From positions 186,001 through 250,000 of the forward strand of contig NW_026605122.1 of the NCBI RefSeq assembly GCF_945859705.1: 64,000 nucleotides of DNA, read 5' to 3'. The notes under the pieces are model-generated. The model was not told the DNA's origin, ran no database searches, and saw only the letters and a list, made by a program, of their open reading frames with translations. The DNA comes from Episyrphus balteatus. Its lineage: Eukaryota > Arthropoda > Insecta > Diptera > Syrphidae. Below, in pieces: positions 13,207 through 26,625 of the stretch (the first letter of the stretch is position 1; each line of letters opens with the position of its first letter). A program made the translations under genes and the position numbers.

Positions 13207-13909
13207 TATGACAACCTATAATAAATTGTATATCGTTGGAAAGCTTTCATCTTCAGCTTTAATTAAATGCCCTAATCATATCTCTCAGTTGCTTAGAAAA
13301 ACGAATAAAAATTTTTTATCAATCAGCTGCAGAACAAAAAAAAAAAGCTTTAATTTCAGATATTTTTTTCAATTTTTTTTTTTTTGACAACCTATAATAA
13401 ATTGTATATCGTTGGAAAGCTTTCATCTTCAGCTTTAATTAAATGCCCTAATCATATCTCTCAGTTGCTTAGAAAAAAGAATAAAAATTTTTTAATCAAT
13501 CAGCTGGAGAACAAAAAAAAAAGCTTTAATTTCAGATATTTTTTTCAATTTTTTTTTGTATGACAACCTATAATAAATTGTATATCGTTGGAAAGCTTAC
13601 ATCTTCAGCTTTAATTAGATGCCCTAATCATATCTCTCAGTTGCTTAGAAAAAAGAATAAAATTTTTTTAATCAATCAGCTGGAGAACAAAAAAAAAAGC
13701 TTTAATTTCAGATATTTTTTTCAATTTTTTTTTGTATGACAACCTATAATAAATTGTATATCGTTGGGAAGCTTACATCTTCAGCTTTAATTAGATGCCC
13801 TAATCATATCTCTCAGTTGCTTAGAAAAAAGAATAAAAATTTTTTAATCAATCAGCTGCAGAATAAAAAAAAAGCTTTAATTTCAGATATTTTTTTCAAT
13901 TTTTTTTGT

Positions 13910-15139
13910 ATGACAACCTATAATAAATTGTATATCGTTGGAAATCTTTCATCTTCAGCTTTAATTAGATGCCCTAATCATGTCTCTCAGTTGCTTAGAA
14001 AAAAGAATAAAAATTTTTTAATCAATCAGCTGCAGAACAAAAAAAAAAGCTTTAATTTCAGATATTTTTTTCAATTTTTTTTTGTATGACAACCTATAAT
14101 AAATTGTATATCGTTGGGAAGCTTACATCTTCAGCTTTAATTAGATGCCCTAATCATATCTCTCAGTTGCTTAGAAAAAAGAATAAAAATTTTTTAATCA
14201 ATCAGCTGCAGAACAAAAAAAAAGCTTTAATTTCAGATATTTTTTTCAATTTTTTTTTGTATGACAACCTATAATAAATTGTATATCGTTGGAAAGCTTT
14301 CATCTTCAGCTTTAATTAAATGCCCTAATCATATCTCTCAGTTGCTTAGAAAAAAGAATAAAAATTTTTTAATCAATCAGCTGGAGAACAAAAAAAAAAG
14401 CTTTAATTTCAGATATTTTTTTCAATTTTTTTTTGTATGACAACCTATAATAAATTGTATATCGTTGGAAAGCTTTCATCTTCAGCTTTAATTAAATGCC
14501 CTAATCATATCTCTCAGTTGCTTAGAAAAAAGAATATAAAATTTTTAATCAATCAGCTGCAGAACAAAAAAAAAGCTTTCATTTCAGATATTTTTTTCAA
14601 TTTTTTTTTGTATGACAACCTATAATAAATTGTATATCGTTGGAAAGCTTTTATCTTCAGCTTTAATTAAATGCCCTAATCATATCTCTCAGTTGCTTAG
14701 AAAAAAGAATAAAATTTTTTTAATCAATCAGCTGCAGAACAAAATAAAAGCTTTAATTTCAGATATTTTTTTCAATTTTTTTTTGTATGACAACCTATAA
14801 TAAATTGTATATCGTTGGAAAGCTTTCATCTTCAGCTTTAATTAAATGCCCTAATCATATCTCTCAGTTGCTTAGAAAAAAGAATAAAAATTTTTTAATC
14901 AATCAGCTGGAGAACAAAAAAAAAAAGCTTTAATTTCAGATATTTTTTTCAATTTTTTTTTGTATGACAACCTATAGTAAATTGTATATCGTTGGAAAGC
15001 TTACATCTTCAGCTTTAATAAGATGCCCTAATCATATCTCTCAGTTGCTTAGAAAAAAGAATAAAAATTTTTTAATCAATCAGCTGCAGAACAAAAAAAA
15101 AAGCTTTAATTTCAGATATTTTTTTCAATTTTTTTTTGT
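13910..15139. repeat. mosaic higher-order block, copy c
   Basis: Third copy of the block at 7464-8692, at an offset of about 6447 bp. The AATATAAAATTTTT unit is near 14537 and the CCTATAGTAAATTG unit at 14971. The marker GGAAATCTTTC near 13943 is shared with copy b (about 10487) and absent from copy a, so b and c share a later history for that unit. A CCTATAGTAA unit recurs at 15501, three monomers downstream. Confidence 0.72.
14086..14260. repeat. representative monomer, TTACATC/AGATGCC type
   Basis: A 175-bp unit of the second common haplotype: GCTTACATCTTCAGC followed by TTAATTAGATGCC, and CAGCTGCAG (a PstI-type site) before the A-tract. TTACATC tends to travel with AGATGCC, and TTTCATC with AAATGCC. 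Recombinant combinations such as TTACATC with AAATGCC are also frequent. The CTGCAG/CTGGAG site assorts more loosely. Confidence 0.88.
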
Positions 15140-15669
15140 ATGACAACCTATAATAAATTGTATATCGTTGGAAAGCTTTCATCTTCAGCTTTAATTAAAT
15201 GCCCTAATCATATCTCTCAGTTGCTTAGAAAAAAGAATAAAAATTTTTTAATCAATCAGCTGGAGAACAAAAAAAAAAAGCTTTAATTTCAGATATTTTT
15301 TTCAATTTTTTTTTGTATGACAACCTATAATAAATTGTATATCGTTGGAAAGCTTTCATCTTCAGCTTTAATTAAATGCCCTAATCATATCTCTCAGTTG
15401 CTTAGAAAAAAGAATAAAAATTTTTTAATCAATCAGCTGGAGAACAAAAAAAAAAAGCTTTAATTTCAGATATTTTTTTCAATTTTTTTTTGTATGACAA
15501 CCTATAGTAAATTGTATATCGTTGGAAAGCTTACATCTTCAGCTTTAATAAGATGCCCTAATCATATCTCTCAGTTGCTTAGAAAAAAGAATAAAATTTT
15601 TTTAATCAATCAGCTGCAGAACAAAAAAAAAAGCTTTAATTTCAGATATTTTTTTCAATTTTTTTTTGT

Positions 15670-16378
15670 ATGACAACCTATAATAAATTGTATATCGTTG
15701 GAAAGCTTTCATCTTCAGCTTTAATTAAATGCCCTAATCATATCTCTCAGTTGCTTACAAAAAAGAATAAAAATTTTTTAATCAATCAGCTGGAGAACAA
15801 AAAAAAAAGCTTTAATTTCAGATATTTTTTTCAATTTTTTTTTGTATGACAACCTATAATAAATTGTATATCGTTGGATAGCTTACATCTTCAGCTTTAA
15901 TTAAATGCCCTTATCATATCTCTCAGTTGCTTAGATAAAAGAATAAAATTTTTTTAATCAATCAGCTGCAGAACAAAAAAAAAAAAGCTTTAATTTCAGA
16001 TATTTTTTTCAATTTTTTTTTTGTATGACAACCTATAATAAATTGTATATCCTTTAAAAGCTTACATCTTCAGCTTTAATTAGATGCCCTAATCATATCT
16101 CTCAGTTGCTTAGAAAAACAAATAAAAATTTTTTAATCAATCAGCTGCAGAACAAAAAAAAAAGCTTTAATTTCAGATATTTTTTTCAATTTTTTTTTGT
16201 ATGACAACCTATAATAAATTGTATATCGTTGGAAAGCTTACATCTTCAGCTTTAATTAGATGCCCTAATCATATCTCTCAGTTGCTTAGAAAAAAGAATA
16301 AAAATTTTTTAATCAATCAGCTGGAGAACAAAAAAAAAAAAGCTTTAATTTGAGATATTTTTTTCAATTTTTTTTTGT
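15670..16378. repeat. four-monomer block, copy 2
   Basis: Second copy of the block at 8868-9576, with GATAAAAGAATA at 15934 and CCTTTAAAAG at 16051, both 6803 bp from their partners. The match ends at 16378, where the next unit carries GTTAGAAAGC instead of GTTGGAAAGC. Confidence 0.8.
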
Positions 16379-19300
16379 ATGACAACCTATAATAAATTGT
16401 ATATCGTTAGAAAGCTTTCATCTTCAGCTTTAATTAAATGCCCTAATCATATCTCTCAGTTGCTTACAAAAAAGAATAAAAATTTTTTAATCAATCAGCT
16501 GGAGAACAAAAAAAAAGCTTTAATTTCAGATATTTTTTTCAATTTTTTTTTGTATGACAACCTATAATAAATTGTATATCGTTGGAAAGCTTACATCTTC
16601 AGCTTTAATTAGATGCCCTAATCATATCTCTCAGTTGCTTAGAAAAAAGAATAAAAATTTTTTAATCAATCAGCTGGAGAACAAAAAAAAAAAGCTTTAA
16701 TTTCAGATATTTTTTTCAATTTTTTTTTGTATGACAACCTATAATAAATTGTATATCGTTGGAAAGCTTTCATCTTCAGCTTTAATTAAATGCCCTAATC
16801 ATATCTCTCAGTTGCTTAGAAAAAAGAATAAAAATTTTTTAATCAATCAGCTGGAGAACAAAAAAAAAAGCTTTAATTTCAGATATTTTTTTCTATTTTT
16901 TTTTGTATGACAACCTATAATAAATTGTATATCGTTGGAAAGCTTACATCTTCAGCTTTAATTAGATGCCCTAATCATATCTCTCAGTTGCTTAGAAAAA
17001 AGAATAAACATTTTTTAATCAATCAGCTGCAGAACAAAAAAAAAAGCTTTAATTTCAGATATTTTTTTCAATTTTTTTTTGTATGACAACCTATAATAAA
17101 TTGTATATCGTTGGAAAGCTTTCATCTTCAGCTTTAATTAAATGCCCTAATCATATCTCTCAGTTGCTTAGAAAAAAGAATAAACATTTTTTAATCAATC
17201 AGCTGGAGAACAAAAAAAAAAAGCTTTAATTTCAGATATTTTTTTTCAATTTTTTTTTGTATGACAACCTATAATAAATTGTATATCATTGGAAAGCTTA
17301 CATCTTCAGCTTTAATTAGATGCCCTAATCATATCTCTCAGTTGCTTAGAAAAAAGAATAAAAATTTTTTAATCAATCAGCTGCAGAACAAAAAAAAAAG
17401 CTTTAATTTCAGATATTTTTTTCAATTTTTTTTTGTATGACAACCTATAATAAATTGTATATCGTTGGGAAGCTTACATCTTCAGCTTTAATTAGATGCC
17501 CTAATCATATCTCTCAGTTGCTTAGAAAAAAGAAAAAAATTTTTTAATCAATCAGCTGGAGAACAAAAAAAAAAGCTTTAATTTGAGATATTTTTTTCAA
17601 TTTTTTTTTGTATGACAACCTATAATAAATTGTATATCGTTGGAAAGCTTTCATCTTCAGCTTTAATTAAATGCCCTAATCCTATCTCTCAGTTGCTTAG
17701 AAAAAAGAATAAAAATTTTTTAATCAATCAGCTGGAGAACAAAAAAAAAGCTTTAATTTCAGATATTTTTTTCAATTTTTTTTTGTATGACAACCTATAA
17801 TAAATTGTATATCGTTGGAAAGCTTACATCTTCAGCTTTAATTAAATGCCCTAATCATATCTCTCAGTTGCTTAGAAAAAAGAATAAAAATTTTTTAATC
17901 AATCAGCTGGAGAACAAAAAAAAAGCTTTAATTTCAGATATTTTTTTCAATTTTTTTTTGTATGACAACCTATAATAAATTGTATATCGTTGGAAAGCTT
18001 TCATCTTCAGCTTTAATTAAATGCCCTAATCATATCTCTCAGTTGCTTAGAAAAAAGAATAAAAATGTTTTAATCAATCAGCTGGAGAACAAAAAAAAAA
18101 GCTTTAATTTCAGATATTTTTTTCAATTTTTTTTTGTATGACAACCTATAATAAATTGTATATCGTTGGAAAGCTTACATCTTCAGCTTTAATTAGATGC
18201 CCTAATCATATCTCTCAGTTGCTTAGAAAAAAGAATAAAAATTTTTTAATCAATCAGCTGCAGAACAAAAAAAAAAGCTTTAATTTCAGATATTTTTTTC
18301 AATTTTTTTTTGTATGACAACCTATAATAAATTGTATATCGTTGGAAAGCTTACATCTTCAGCTTTAATTAGATGCCCTAATCATATCTCTCAGTTGCTT
18401 AGAAAAAAGAATAAAAATTTTTTAATCAATCAGCTGGAGAACAAAAAAAAAAGCTTTAATTTCAGATATTTTTTTCAATTTTTTTTTGTATGACAACCTA
18501 TAATAAATTGTATATCGTTGGAAAGCTTACATCTACAGCTTTAATTAGATGCCCTAATCATATCTCTCAGTTGCTTAGAAAAAAGAATAAAAAATTTTTA
18601 ATCAAACAGCTGGAGAACAAAAAAAAAAGCTTTAATTTGAGATATTTTTTTCAATTTTTTTTTGTATGACAACCTATAATAAATTGTATATCGTTGGAAA
18701 GCTTACATCTTCAGCTTTAATTAGATGCCCTAATCATATCTCTCAGTTGCTTAGAAAAAAGAATAAAAATTTTTTAATCAATCAGCTGCAGAACAAAAAA
18801 AAAAGCTTTAATTTCAGATATTTTTTTCAATTTTTTTTTGTATGACAACCTATAATAAATTGTATATCGTTGGAAAGCTTACATCTTCAGCTTTAATTAG
18901 ATGCCCTAATCATATCTCTCAGTTGCTTAGAAAAAAGAATAAAAATTTTTTAATCAATCAGCTGGAGAACAAAAAAAAAGCTTTAATTTCAGATATTTTT
19001 TTCAATTTTTTTTTGTATGACAACCTATAATAAATTGTATATCGTTGGAAAGCTTTCATCTTCAGCTTTAATTAAATGCCCTAATCATATCTCTCAGTTG
19101 CTTAGAAAAAAGAATAAAAATGTTTTAATCAATCAGCTGGAGAACAAAAAAAAAAGCTTTAATTTCAGATATTTTTTTCAATTTTTTTTTTGTATGACAA
19201 CCTATAATAAATTGTATATCGTTGGAAAGCTTACATCTTCAGCTTTAATTAAATGCCCTAATCATATCTCTCAAATGCTTAGAAAAAAGAATAAAAATTT

Positions 19301-19545
19301 TTTAATCAATCAGCTGCAGAACAAAAAAAAAAGCTTTAATTTCAGATATTTTTTTCAATTTTTTTTTGTATGACAACCTATAATAAATTGTATATCGTTG
19401 GAAAGCTTACATCTTCAGCTTTAATTAAATGCCCTAATCATATCTCTCAGTTGCTTAGAAAAAAGAATAAAAATTTTTTAATCAATCAGCTGGAGAACAA
19501 AAAAAAAAGCTTTAATTTCAGATATTTTTTTCAATTTTTTTTTGT

Positions 19546-19800
19546 ATGACAACCTATAATAAATTGTATATCGTTGGAAAGCTTACATCTACAGCTTTAA
19601 TTAGATGCCCTAATCATATCTCTCAGTTGCTTAGAAAAAAGAATAAAAAATCGTTGGAAAGCTTTCATCTTCAGCTTTAATTAAATGCCCTAATCATATC
19701 TCTCAGTTGCTTAGAAAAAAGAATAAAAAATTTTTAATCAATCAGCTGGAGAACAAAAAAAAAGCTTTAATTTCAGATATTTTTTTCAATTTTTTTTTGT
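19546..19800. repeat. fused monomer pair with ~96-bp deletion
   Basis: Two units occupy 255 bp rather than 351. Near 19650 GAATAAAAAA runs directly into TCGTTGGAAAGC, removing the end of one monomer and the TATGACAACC box of the next. Confidence 0.85.
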
Positions 19801-21204
19801 ATGACAACCTATAATAAATTGTATATCGTTGGAAAGCTTACATCTTCAGCTTTAATTTAATGCCCTTATCATATCTCTCAGTTGCTTAGAAAAAAGAATA
19901 AAAATTTTTTAATCAATCAGCTGGAGAACAAAAAAAAAGCTTTAATTTCAGATATTTTTTTCAATTTTTTTTTGTATGACAACCTATAATAAATTGTATA
20001 TCGTTGGAAAGCTTTCATCTTCAGCTTTAATTAAATGCCCTAATCATATCTCTCAGTTGCTTAGAAAAAAGAATAAAAATTTTTTAATCAATCAGCTGCA
20101 GAACAAAAAAAAAAAGCTTTAATTTCAGATATTTTTTTCAATTTTTTTTGTATGACAACCTATAATAAATTGTATATCGTTGGAAAGCTTTCATCTTCAG
20201 CTTTAATTAAATGCCCTAATCATATCTCTCAGTTGCTTAGAAAAAAGAATAAAAATTTTTTAATCAATCAGCTGCAGAACAAAAAAAAAAAGCTTTAATT
20301 TCAGATATTTTTTTCAATTTTTTTTGTATGACAACCTATAATAAATTGTATATCGTTGGAAAGCTTTCATCTTCAGCTTTAATTAAATGCCCTAATCATA
20401 TCTCTCAGTTGCTTTAAAAAAAGAATAAAAATTTTTTAATCAATCAGCTGGAGAACAAAAAAAAAGCTTTAATTTCAGATATTTTTTTCAATTTTTTTTT
20501 GTATGACAACCTATAATAAATTGTATATCGTTGGAAAGCTTTCATCTTCAGCTTTAATTAAATGCCCTAATCATATCTCTCAGTTGCTTAGAAAAAAGAA
20601 TAAAAATTTTTTAATCAATCAGCTGGAGAACAAAAAAAAAGCTTTAATTTCAGATATTTTTTTCAATTTTTTTTTGTATGACAACCTATAATAAATTGTA
20701 TATCGTTGGAAAGCTTTCATCTTCAGCTTTAATTAAATGCCCTAATCATATCTCTCAGTTGCTTAGAAAAAAGAATAAAAATTTTTTAATCAATCAGCTG
20801 CAGAACAAAAAAAAAAAAGCTTTAATTTCAGATATTTTTTTCAATTTTTTTTGTATGACAACCTATTATAAATTGTATATCGTTGGAAATCTTACATCTT
20901 CAGCTTTAATTAGATGCCCTAATCATATCTCTCAGTTGCTTAGAAAAAAGAATAAAAATTTTTTAATCAATCAGCTGCAGAACAAAAAAAAAAGCTTTAA
21001 TTTCAGATATTTTTTTCAATTTTTTTTTGTATGACAACCTATAATAAATTGTATATCGTTGGAAAGCTTTCGTCTTCAGCTTTAATTAAATGCCCTAATC
21101 ATATCTCTCAGTTGCTTAGAAAAAAGAATAAAAATTTTTTAATCAATCAGCTGGAGAACAAAAAAAAAAGCTTTAATTTCAGATATTTTTTTCAATTCTT
21201 TTTT

Positions 21205-24200
21205 GTATGACAACCTATAATAAATTGTATATCGTTGGAAAGCTTTCATCTTCAGCTTTAATTAGATGCCCTAATCATATCTCTCAGTTGCTTAGAAAAA
21301 AGAATAAAAATTTTTTAATCAATCAGCTGGAGAACAAAAAAAAAAGCTTTAATTTCAGATATTTTTTTCAATTTTTTTTTTTTTAGACAACCTATAATAA
21401 ATTGTATATCGTTGGAAAGCTTACATCTTCAGCTTTAATAAGATGCCCTAATCATATATCTCAGTTGCTTAGAAAAAAGAATAAAAATTTTTTAATCAAT
21501 CAGCTGCAGAATAAAAAAAAAAGCTTTAATTTCAGATATTTTTTTCAATTTTTTTTTGTATGACAACCTATAATAAATTGTATATCGTTGAAAAGCTTAC
21601 ATCTTCAGCTTTAATTAGATGCCCTAATCATATCTCTCAGTTGCTTAGAAAAAAGAATAAAAAATTTTTAATCAATCAGCTGCAGAACAAAAAAAAAAGC
21701 TTTAATTTCAGATATTTTTTTCAATTTTTTTTTGTATGAAAACCTATAATAAATTGTATATCGTTGGAAAGCTTTCATCTTCAGCTTTAATTAAATGCCC
21801 TAATCATATCTCTCAGTTGCTTAAAAAAAAGAATAAAAATTTTTTAATCAATCGGCTGGAGAACAAAAAAAAAAGCTTTAATTTCAGATATTTTTTTCAA
21901 TTTTTTTTTGTATGACAACCTATAATAAATTGTATATCGTTGGAAAGCTTTCGTCTTCAGCTTTAATTAAATGCCCTAATCATATCTCTCAGTTGCTTAG
22001 AAAAAAGAATAAAAATTTTTTAATCAATCAGCTGGAGAACAAAAAAAAAAGCTTTAATTTCAGATATTTTTTTCAATTCTTTTTTGTATGACAACCTATA
22101 ATAAATTGTATATCGTTGGAAAGCTTTCATCTTCAGCTTTAATTAGACGCCCTAATCATATCTCTCAGTTGCTTAGAAAAAAGAATAAAAATTTTTTAAT
22201 CAATCAGCTGGAGAACAAAAAAAAAAGCTTTAATTTCAGATATTTTTTTCAATTTTTTTTTGTATGACAACCTATAATAAATTGTATATCGTTGGAAAGC
22301 TTACATCTTCAGCTTTAATAAGATGCCCTAATCATATCTCTCAGTTGCTTAGAAAAAAGAATAAAAATTTTTTAATCAATCAGCTGGAGAACAAAAAAAA
22401 AAGCTTTAATTTCAGATATTTTTTTCAATTTTTTTTTGTATGACAACCTATAATAAATTGTATATCGTTGGAAAGCTTTCATCTTCAGCTTTAATTAAAT
22501 ACCCTAATCATATCTCTCAGTTGCTTAGAAAAAAGAATAAAAATTTTTTAATCAATCAGCTGGAGAACAAAAAAAAAAGCTTTAATTTCAGATATTTTTT
22601 TCAATTTTTTTTTGTATGACAACCTATAATAAATTGTATATCGTTGGAAAGCTTACATCTTCAGCTTTAATTAGATGCCCTAATCATATCTCTCAGTTGC
22701 TTTAAAAAAAGAATAAAAATTTTTTAATCAATCAGCTGCAGAACAAAAAAAAAAGCTTTAATTTCAGATATTTTTTTCAATTTTATTTTGTATGAAAGCT
22801 TACATCTTCAGCTTTAATTAGATGCCCTAATCATATCTCTCAGTTGCTTAGAAAAAAGAATAAAAATTTTTTAATCAATCAGCTGCAGAACAAAAAAAAA
22901 AGCTTTAATTTCAGATATTTTTTTCAATTTTTTTTTGTATGACAACCTATAATAAATTGTATATCGTTGGAAAGCTTTCATCTTCAGCTTTAATTAAATG
23001 CCCTAATCATATCTCTCAGTTGCTTAGAAAAAAGAACAAAAATTTTTTAATCAATCAGCTGGAGAACAAAAAAAAAAGCTTTAATTTCAGATATTTTTTT
23101 CAATTTTTTTTTGTATGACAACCTATAATAAATTGTATATCGTTGGAAAGCTTACATCTTCAGCTTTAATTAAATGCCCTAATCATATCTCTCAGTTGCT
23201 TAGAAAAAAGAATAAAAATTTTTTAATCAATCAGCTGCAGAACAAAAAAAAAGCTTTAATTTCAGATATTTTTTTCAATTTTTTTTTGTATGACAACCTA
23301 TAATAAATTGTATATCGTTGGAAAGCTTACATCTTCAGCTTTAATTAGATGCCCTAATCATACCTCTCAGTTGCTTAGGAAAAAGAATAAAAATTTTTTA
23401 ATCAATCAGCTGGAGAACAAAAAAAAAAGCTTTAATTTCAGATATATTTTTCAATTTTTTTTTGTATGACAACCTATAATAAATTGTATATTGTTGGAAA
23501 GCTTTCATCTTCAGCTTTAATTAAATGCCCTAATCATATCTCTCAGTTGCTTAGAAAAAAGAATACAAAATTTTTAATCAATCAGCTGGAGAACAAAAAA
23601 AAAGCTTTAATTTCAGATATTTTTTTCAATTTTTTTTTTGTATGACAACCTATAATAAATTGTATATCGTTGGAAAGCTTACATCTTCAGCTTTAATTAA
23701 ATGCCCTAATCATATCTCTCAGTTGCTTAGAAAAAAGAATAAAAATTTTTTAATCAATCAGCTGCAGAACAAAAAAAAAGCTTTAATTTCAGATATTTTT
23801 TTCAATTTTTTTTTGTATGACAACCTATAATAAATTGTATATCGTTGGAAAGCTTTCATCTTCAGCTTTAATTAAATGCCCTAATCATATTCTCAGTTGC
23901 TTAGAAAAAAGAATAAAATTTTTTGAATCAATCAGCTGCAGAACAAAAAAAAAAGCTTTAATTTCAGATATTTTTTTCAATTTTTTTTTGTATGACAACC
24001 TATAATAAATTGTATATCGTTTGAAAGCTTTCATCTTCAGCTTTAATTAAATGCCCTAATCATATCTCTCAGTTGCTTAGAAAAAAGAATAAAATTTTTT
24101 TAATCAATCAGCTGGAGAACAAAAAAAAAGCTTTAATTTCAGATATTTTTTTCAATTTTTTTTTGTATGACAACCTATAATAAATTGTATATCGTTGGAA

Positions 24201-26625
24201 AGCTTACATCTTCAGCTTTAATTAGATGCCCTAATCATATCTCTCAGTTGCTTAGAAAAAAGAATAAAAATTTTTTAATCAATCAGCTGCAGAACAAAAA
24301 AAAAAGCTTTAATTTCAGATATTTTTTTCAATTTTTTTTTGTATGACAACCTATAATAAATTGTATATCGTTGGAAAGCTTACATCTTCAGCTTAAATTA
24401 GATGCCCCAATCATATCTCTCAGTTGCTTAGAAAAAAGAATACAAATTTTTTAATCAATCAGCTGGAGAACAAAAAAAAAAAGCTTTAATTTCAGATATT
24501 TTTTTCAATTTTTTTTTGTATGACAACCTATAATAAATTGTATATCGTTGGAAAGCTTTCATTTTCAGCTTTAATTAAATGCCCTTATCATATCTCTCAG
24601 TTGCCTAGAAAAAAGAATAAAAATTTTTTAATCAATCAGCTGGAGAACAAAAAAAAAAAGCTTTTATTTCAGATATTTTTTTCAATTTTTTTTTGTATGA
24701 CAACCTATAATAAATTGTATATCGTTGGAAAGCTTACATCTTCAGCTTTAATTAGATGCCCTAATCATATCTCTCAGTTGCTTCGAAAAAAGAATACAAA
24801 TTTTTTAATCAATCAGCTGGAGAACAAAAAAAAAAAGCTTTAATTTCAGATATTTTTTTCAATTTTTTTTTGTATGACAACCTATAATAAATTGTATATC
24901 GTTGGAAAGCTTACATCTTCAGCTTTAATTAAATGCCCTAATCATATCTCTCAGTTGCTTAGAAAAAAGAATACAAATTTTTTAATCAATCAGCTGGAGA
25001 ACAAAAAAAAAAAGCTTTAATTTCAGATATTTTTTTCAATTTTTTTTGTATGACAACCTATAATAAATTGTATATCGTTGGAAAGCTTTCATTTTCAGCT
25101 TTAATTAAATGCCCTTATCATATCTCTCAGTTGCCTAGAAAAAAGAATAAAAATTTTTTAATCAATCAGCTGGAGAACAAAAAAAAAAGCTTTAATTTCA
25201 GATATTTTTTTCAATTTTTTTTTGTATGACAACCTATAATAAATTGTATATCGTTGGAAAGCTTACATCTTCAGCTTTAATTAGATGCCCTAATCATATC
25301 TCTTAGTTGCTTAGAAAAAAGAATAAACATTTTTTAATCAATCAGCTGCAGAACAAAAAAAAAGCTTTAATTTCAGATATTTTTTTCAATTTTTTTTTGT
25401 ATGACAACCTATAATAAATTGTATATCGTTGGAAAGCTTACATCTTCAGCTTAAATAAGATGCCCTTATCATATCTCTCAGTTGCTTAGAAAAAAGAATA
25501 AAAATTTTTTAATCAATCAGCTGGAGAACAAAAAAAAAAGCTTTAATTTGAGATATTTTTTTCAATTTTTTTTTGTATGACAACCTATAATAAATTGTAT
25601 ATCGTTGGAAAGCTTTCATCTTCAGCTTTAATTAAATGCCCTAATCATATCTCTCAGTTGCTTAGAAAAAAGAATAAAAATTTTTTAATCAATCAGCTGG
25701 AGAACAAAAAAAAAGCTTTAATTTCAGATATTTTTTTCATTTTTTTTTTGTATGACAACCTATAATAAATTGTATATCGTTGGAAAGCTTACATCTTCAG
25801 CTTTAATTAAATGCCCTAATCATATCTCTCAGTTGCTTAGAAAAAAGAATAAAAATTTTTTAATCGATCAGCTGGAGAACAAAAAAAAAGCTTTAATTTC
25901 AGATATTTTTTTCAATTTTTTTTTGTATGACAACCTATAATAAATTGTATATCGTTGAAAAGCTTACATCTTCAGCTTTAATTAGATGCTCTAATCATAT
26001 CTCTCAGTTGCTTATAAAAAGAATAAAATTTTTTTAATCAATCAGCTGCAGAACAAAAAAAAAAGCTTTAATTTCAGATATTTTTTTCAATTTTTTTTTG
26101 TATGACAACCTATAATAAATTGTATATCGTTGGAAAGCTTTCATCTTCAGCTTTAATTAAATGCCCTAATCATATCTCTCAGTTGCTTAGAAAAAAGAAT
26201 AAAAATTTTTTAATCAATCAGCTGGAGAACAAAAAAAAAGCTTTAATTTCAGATATTTTTTTCAATTTTTTTTTGTATGACAACCTATAATAAATTGGAT
26301 ATCGTTGGAAAGCTTTCATCTTCAGCTTTAATTAAATGCCCTAATCATATCCATCAGTTGCTTAGAAAAAAGAATAAAAATTTTTTAATCAATCAGCTGG
26401 AGAACAAAAAAAAAAGCTTTAATTACAGATATTTTTTTCAATTTTTTTTTGTACGACAATCTATAATAAATTGTATATCGTTGGAAAGCCTTCATCTTCA
26501 GCTTTAATTAGATGCCCTAATCATATCTCTCAGTTGCTTAGAAAAAAGAATAAAATTTTTTTAATCAATCAGCTGCAGAACAAAAAAAAAGCTTTAATTT
26601 CAGATATTTTTTTCAATTTTTTTTT
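21205..26625. repeat. ~5.4 kb higher-order unit, copy 1 (31 monomers)
   Basis: First copy of a long tandem duplication. Diagnostic variants in order: TTTTTAGACAACC (21385), a GTATGAAAGCTTACATC deletion unit (22792), CATATTCTCAGTTGC near 23890, GTTGCCTAGAAAAAAG units, GATCAGCTGGAG near 25866, and GTACGACAATC with GGAAAGCCTTC (26451-26490). From 22146 onward every marker checked recurs at exactly +5245 bp. The unit at about 21911-22087 (CGTCTTCAGC plus CAATTCTTTTTT) is absent from copy 2, so this copy is one monomer (176 bp) longer. Confidence 0.9.
22792..22938. repeat. 147-bp monomer with 28-bp deletion (copy 1)
   Basis: GTATG runs directly into GAAAGCTTACATC after an unusual TTTTATTTTG tract. 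The missing 28 bp are the ACAACC...CGTTG segment. The two bases TG are shared by both breakpoints. The same deletion unit is present 5245 bp downstream. Confidence 0.88.
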
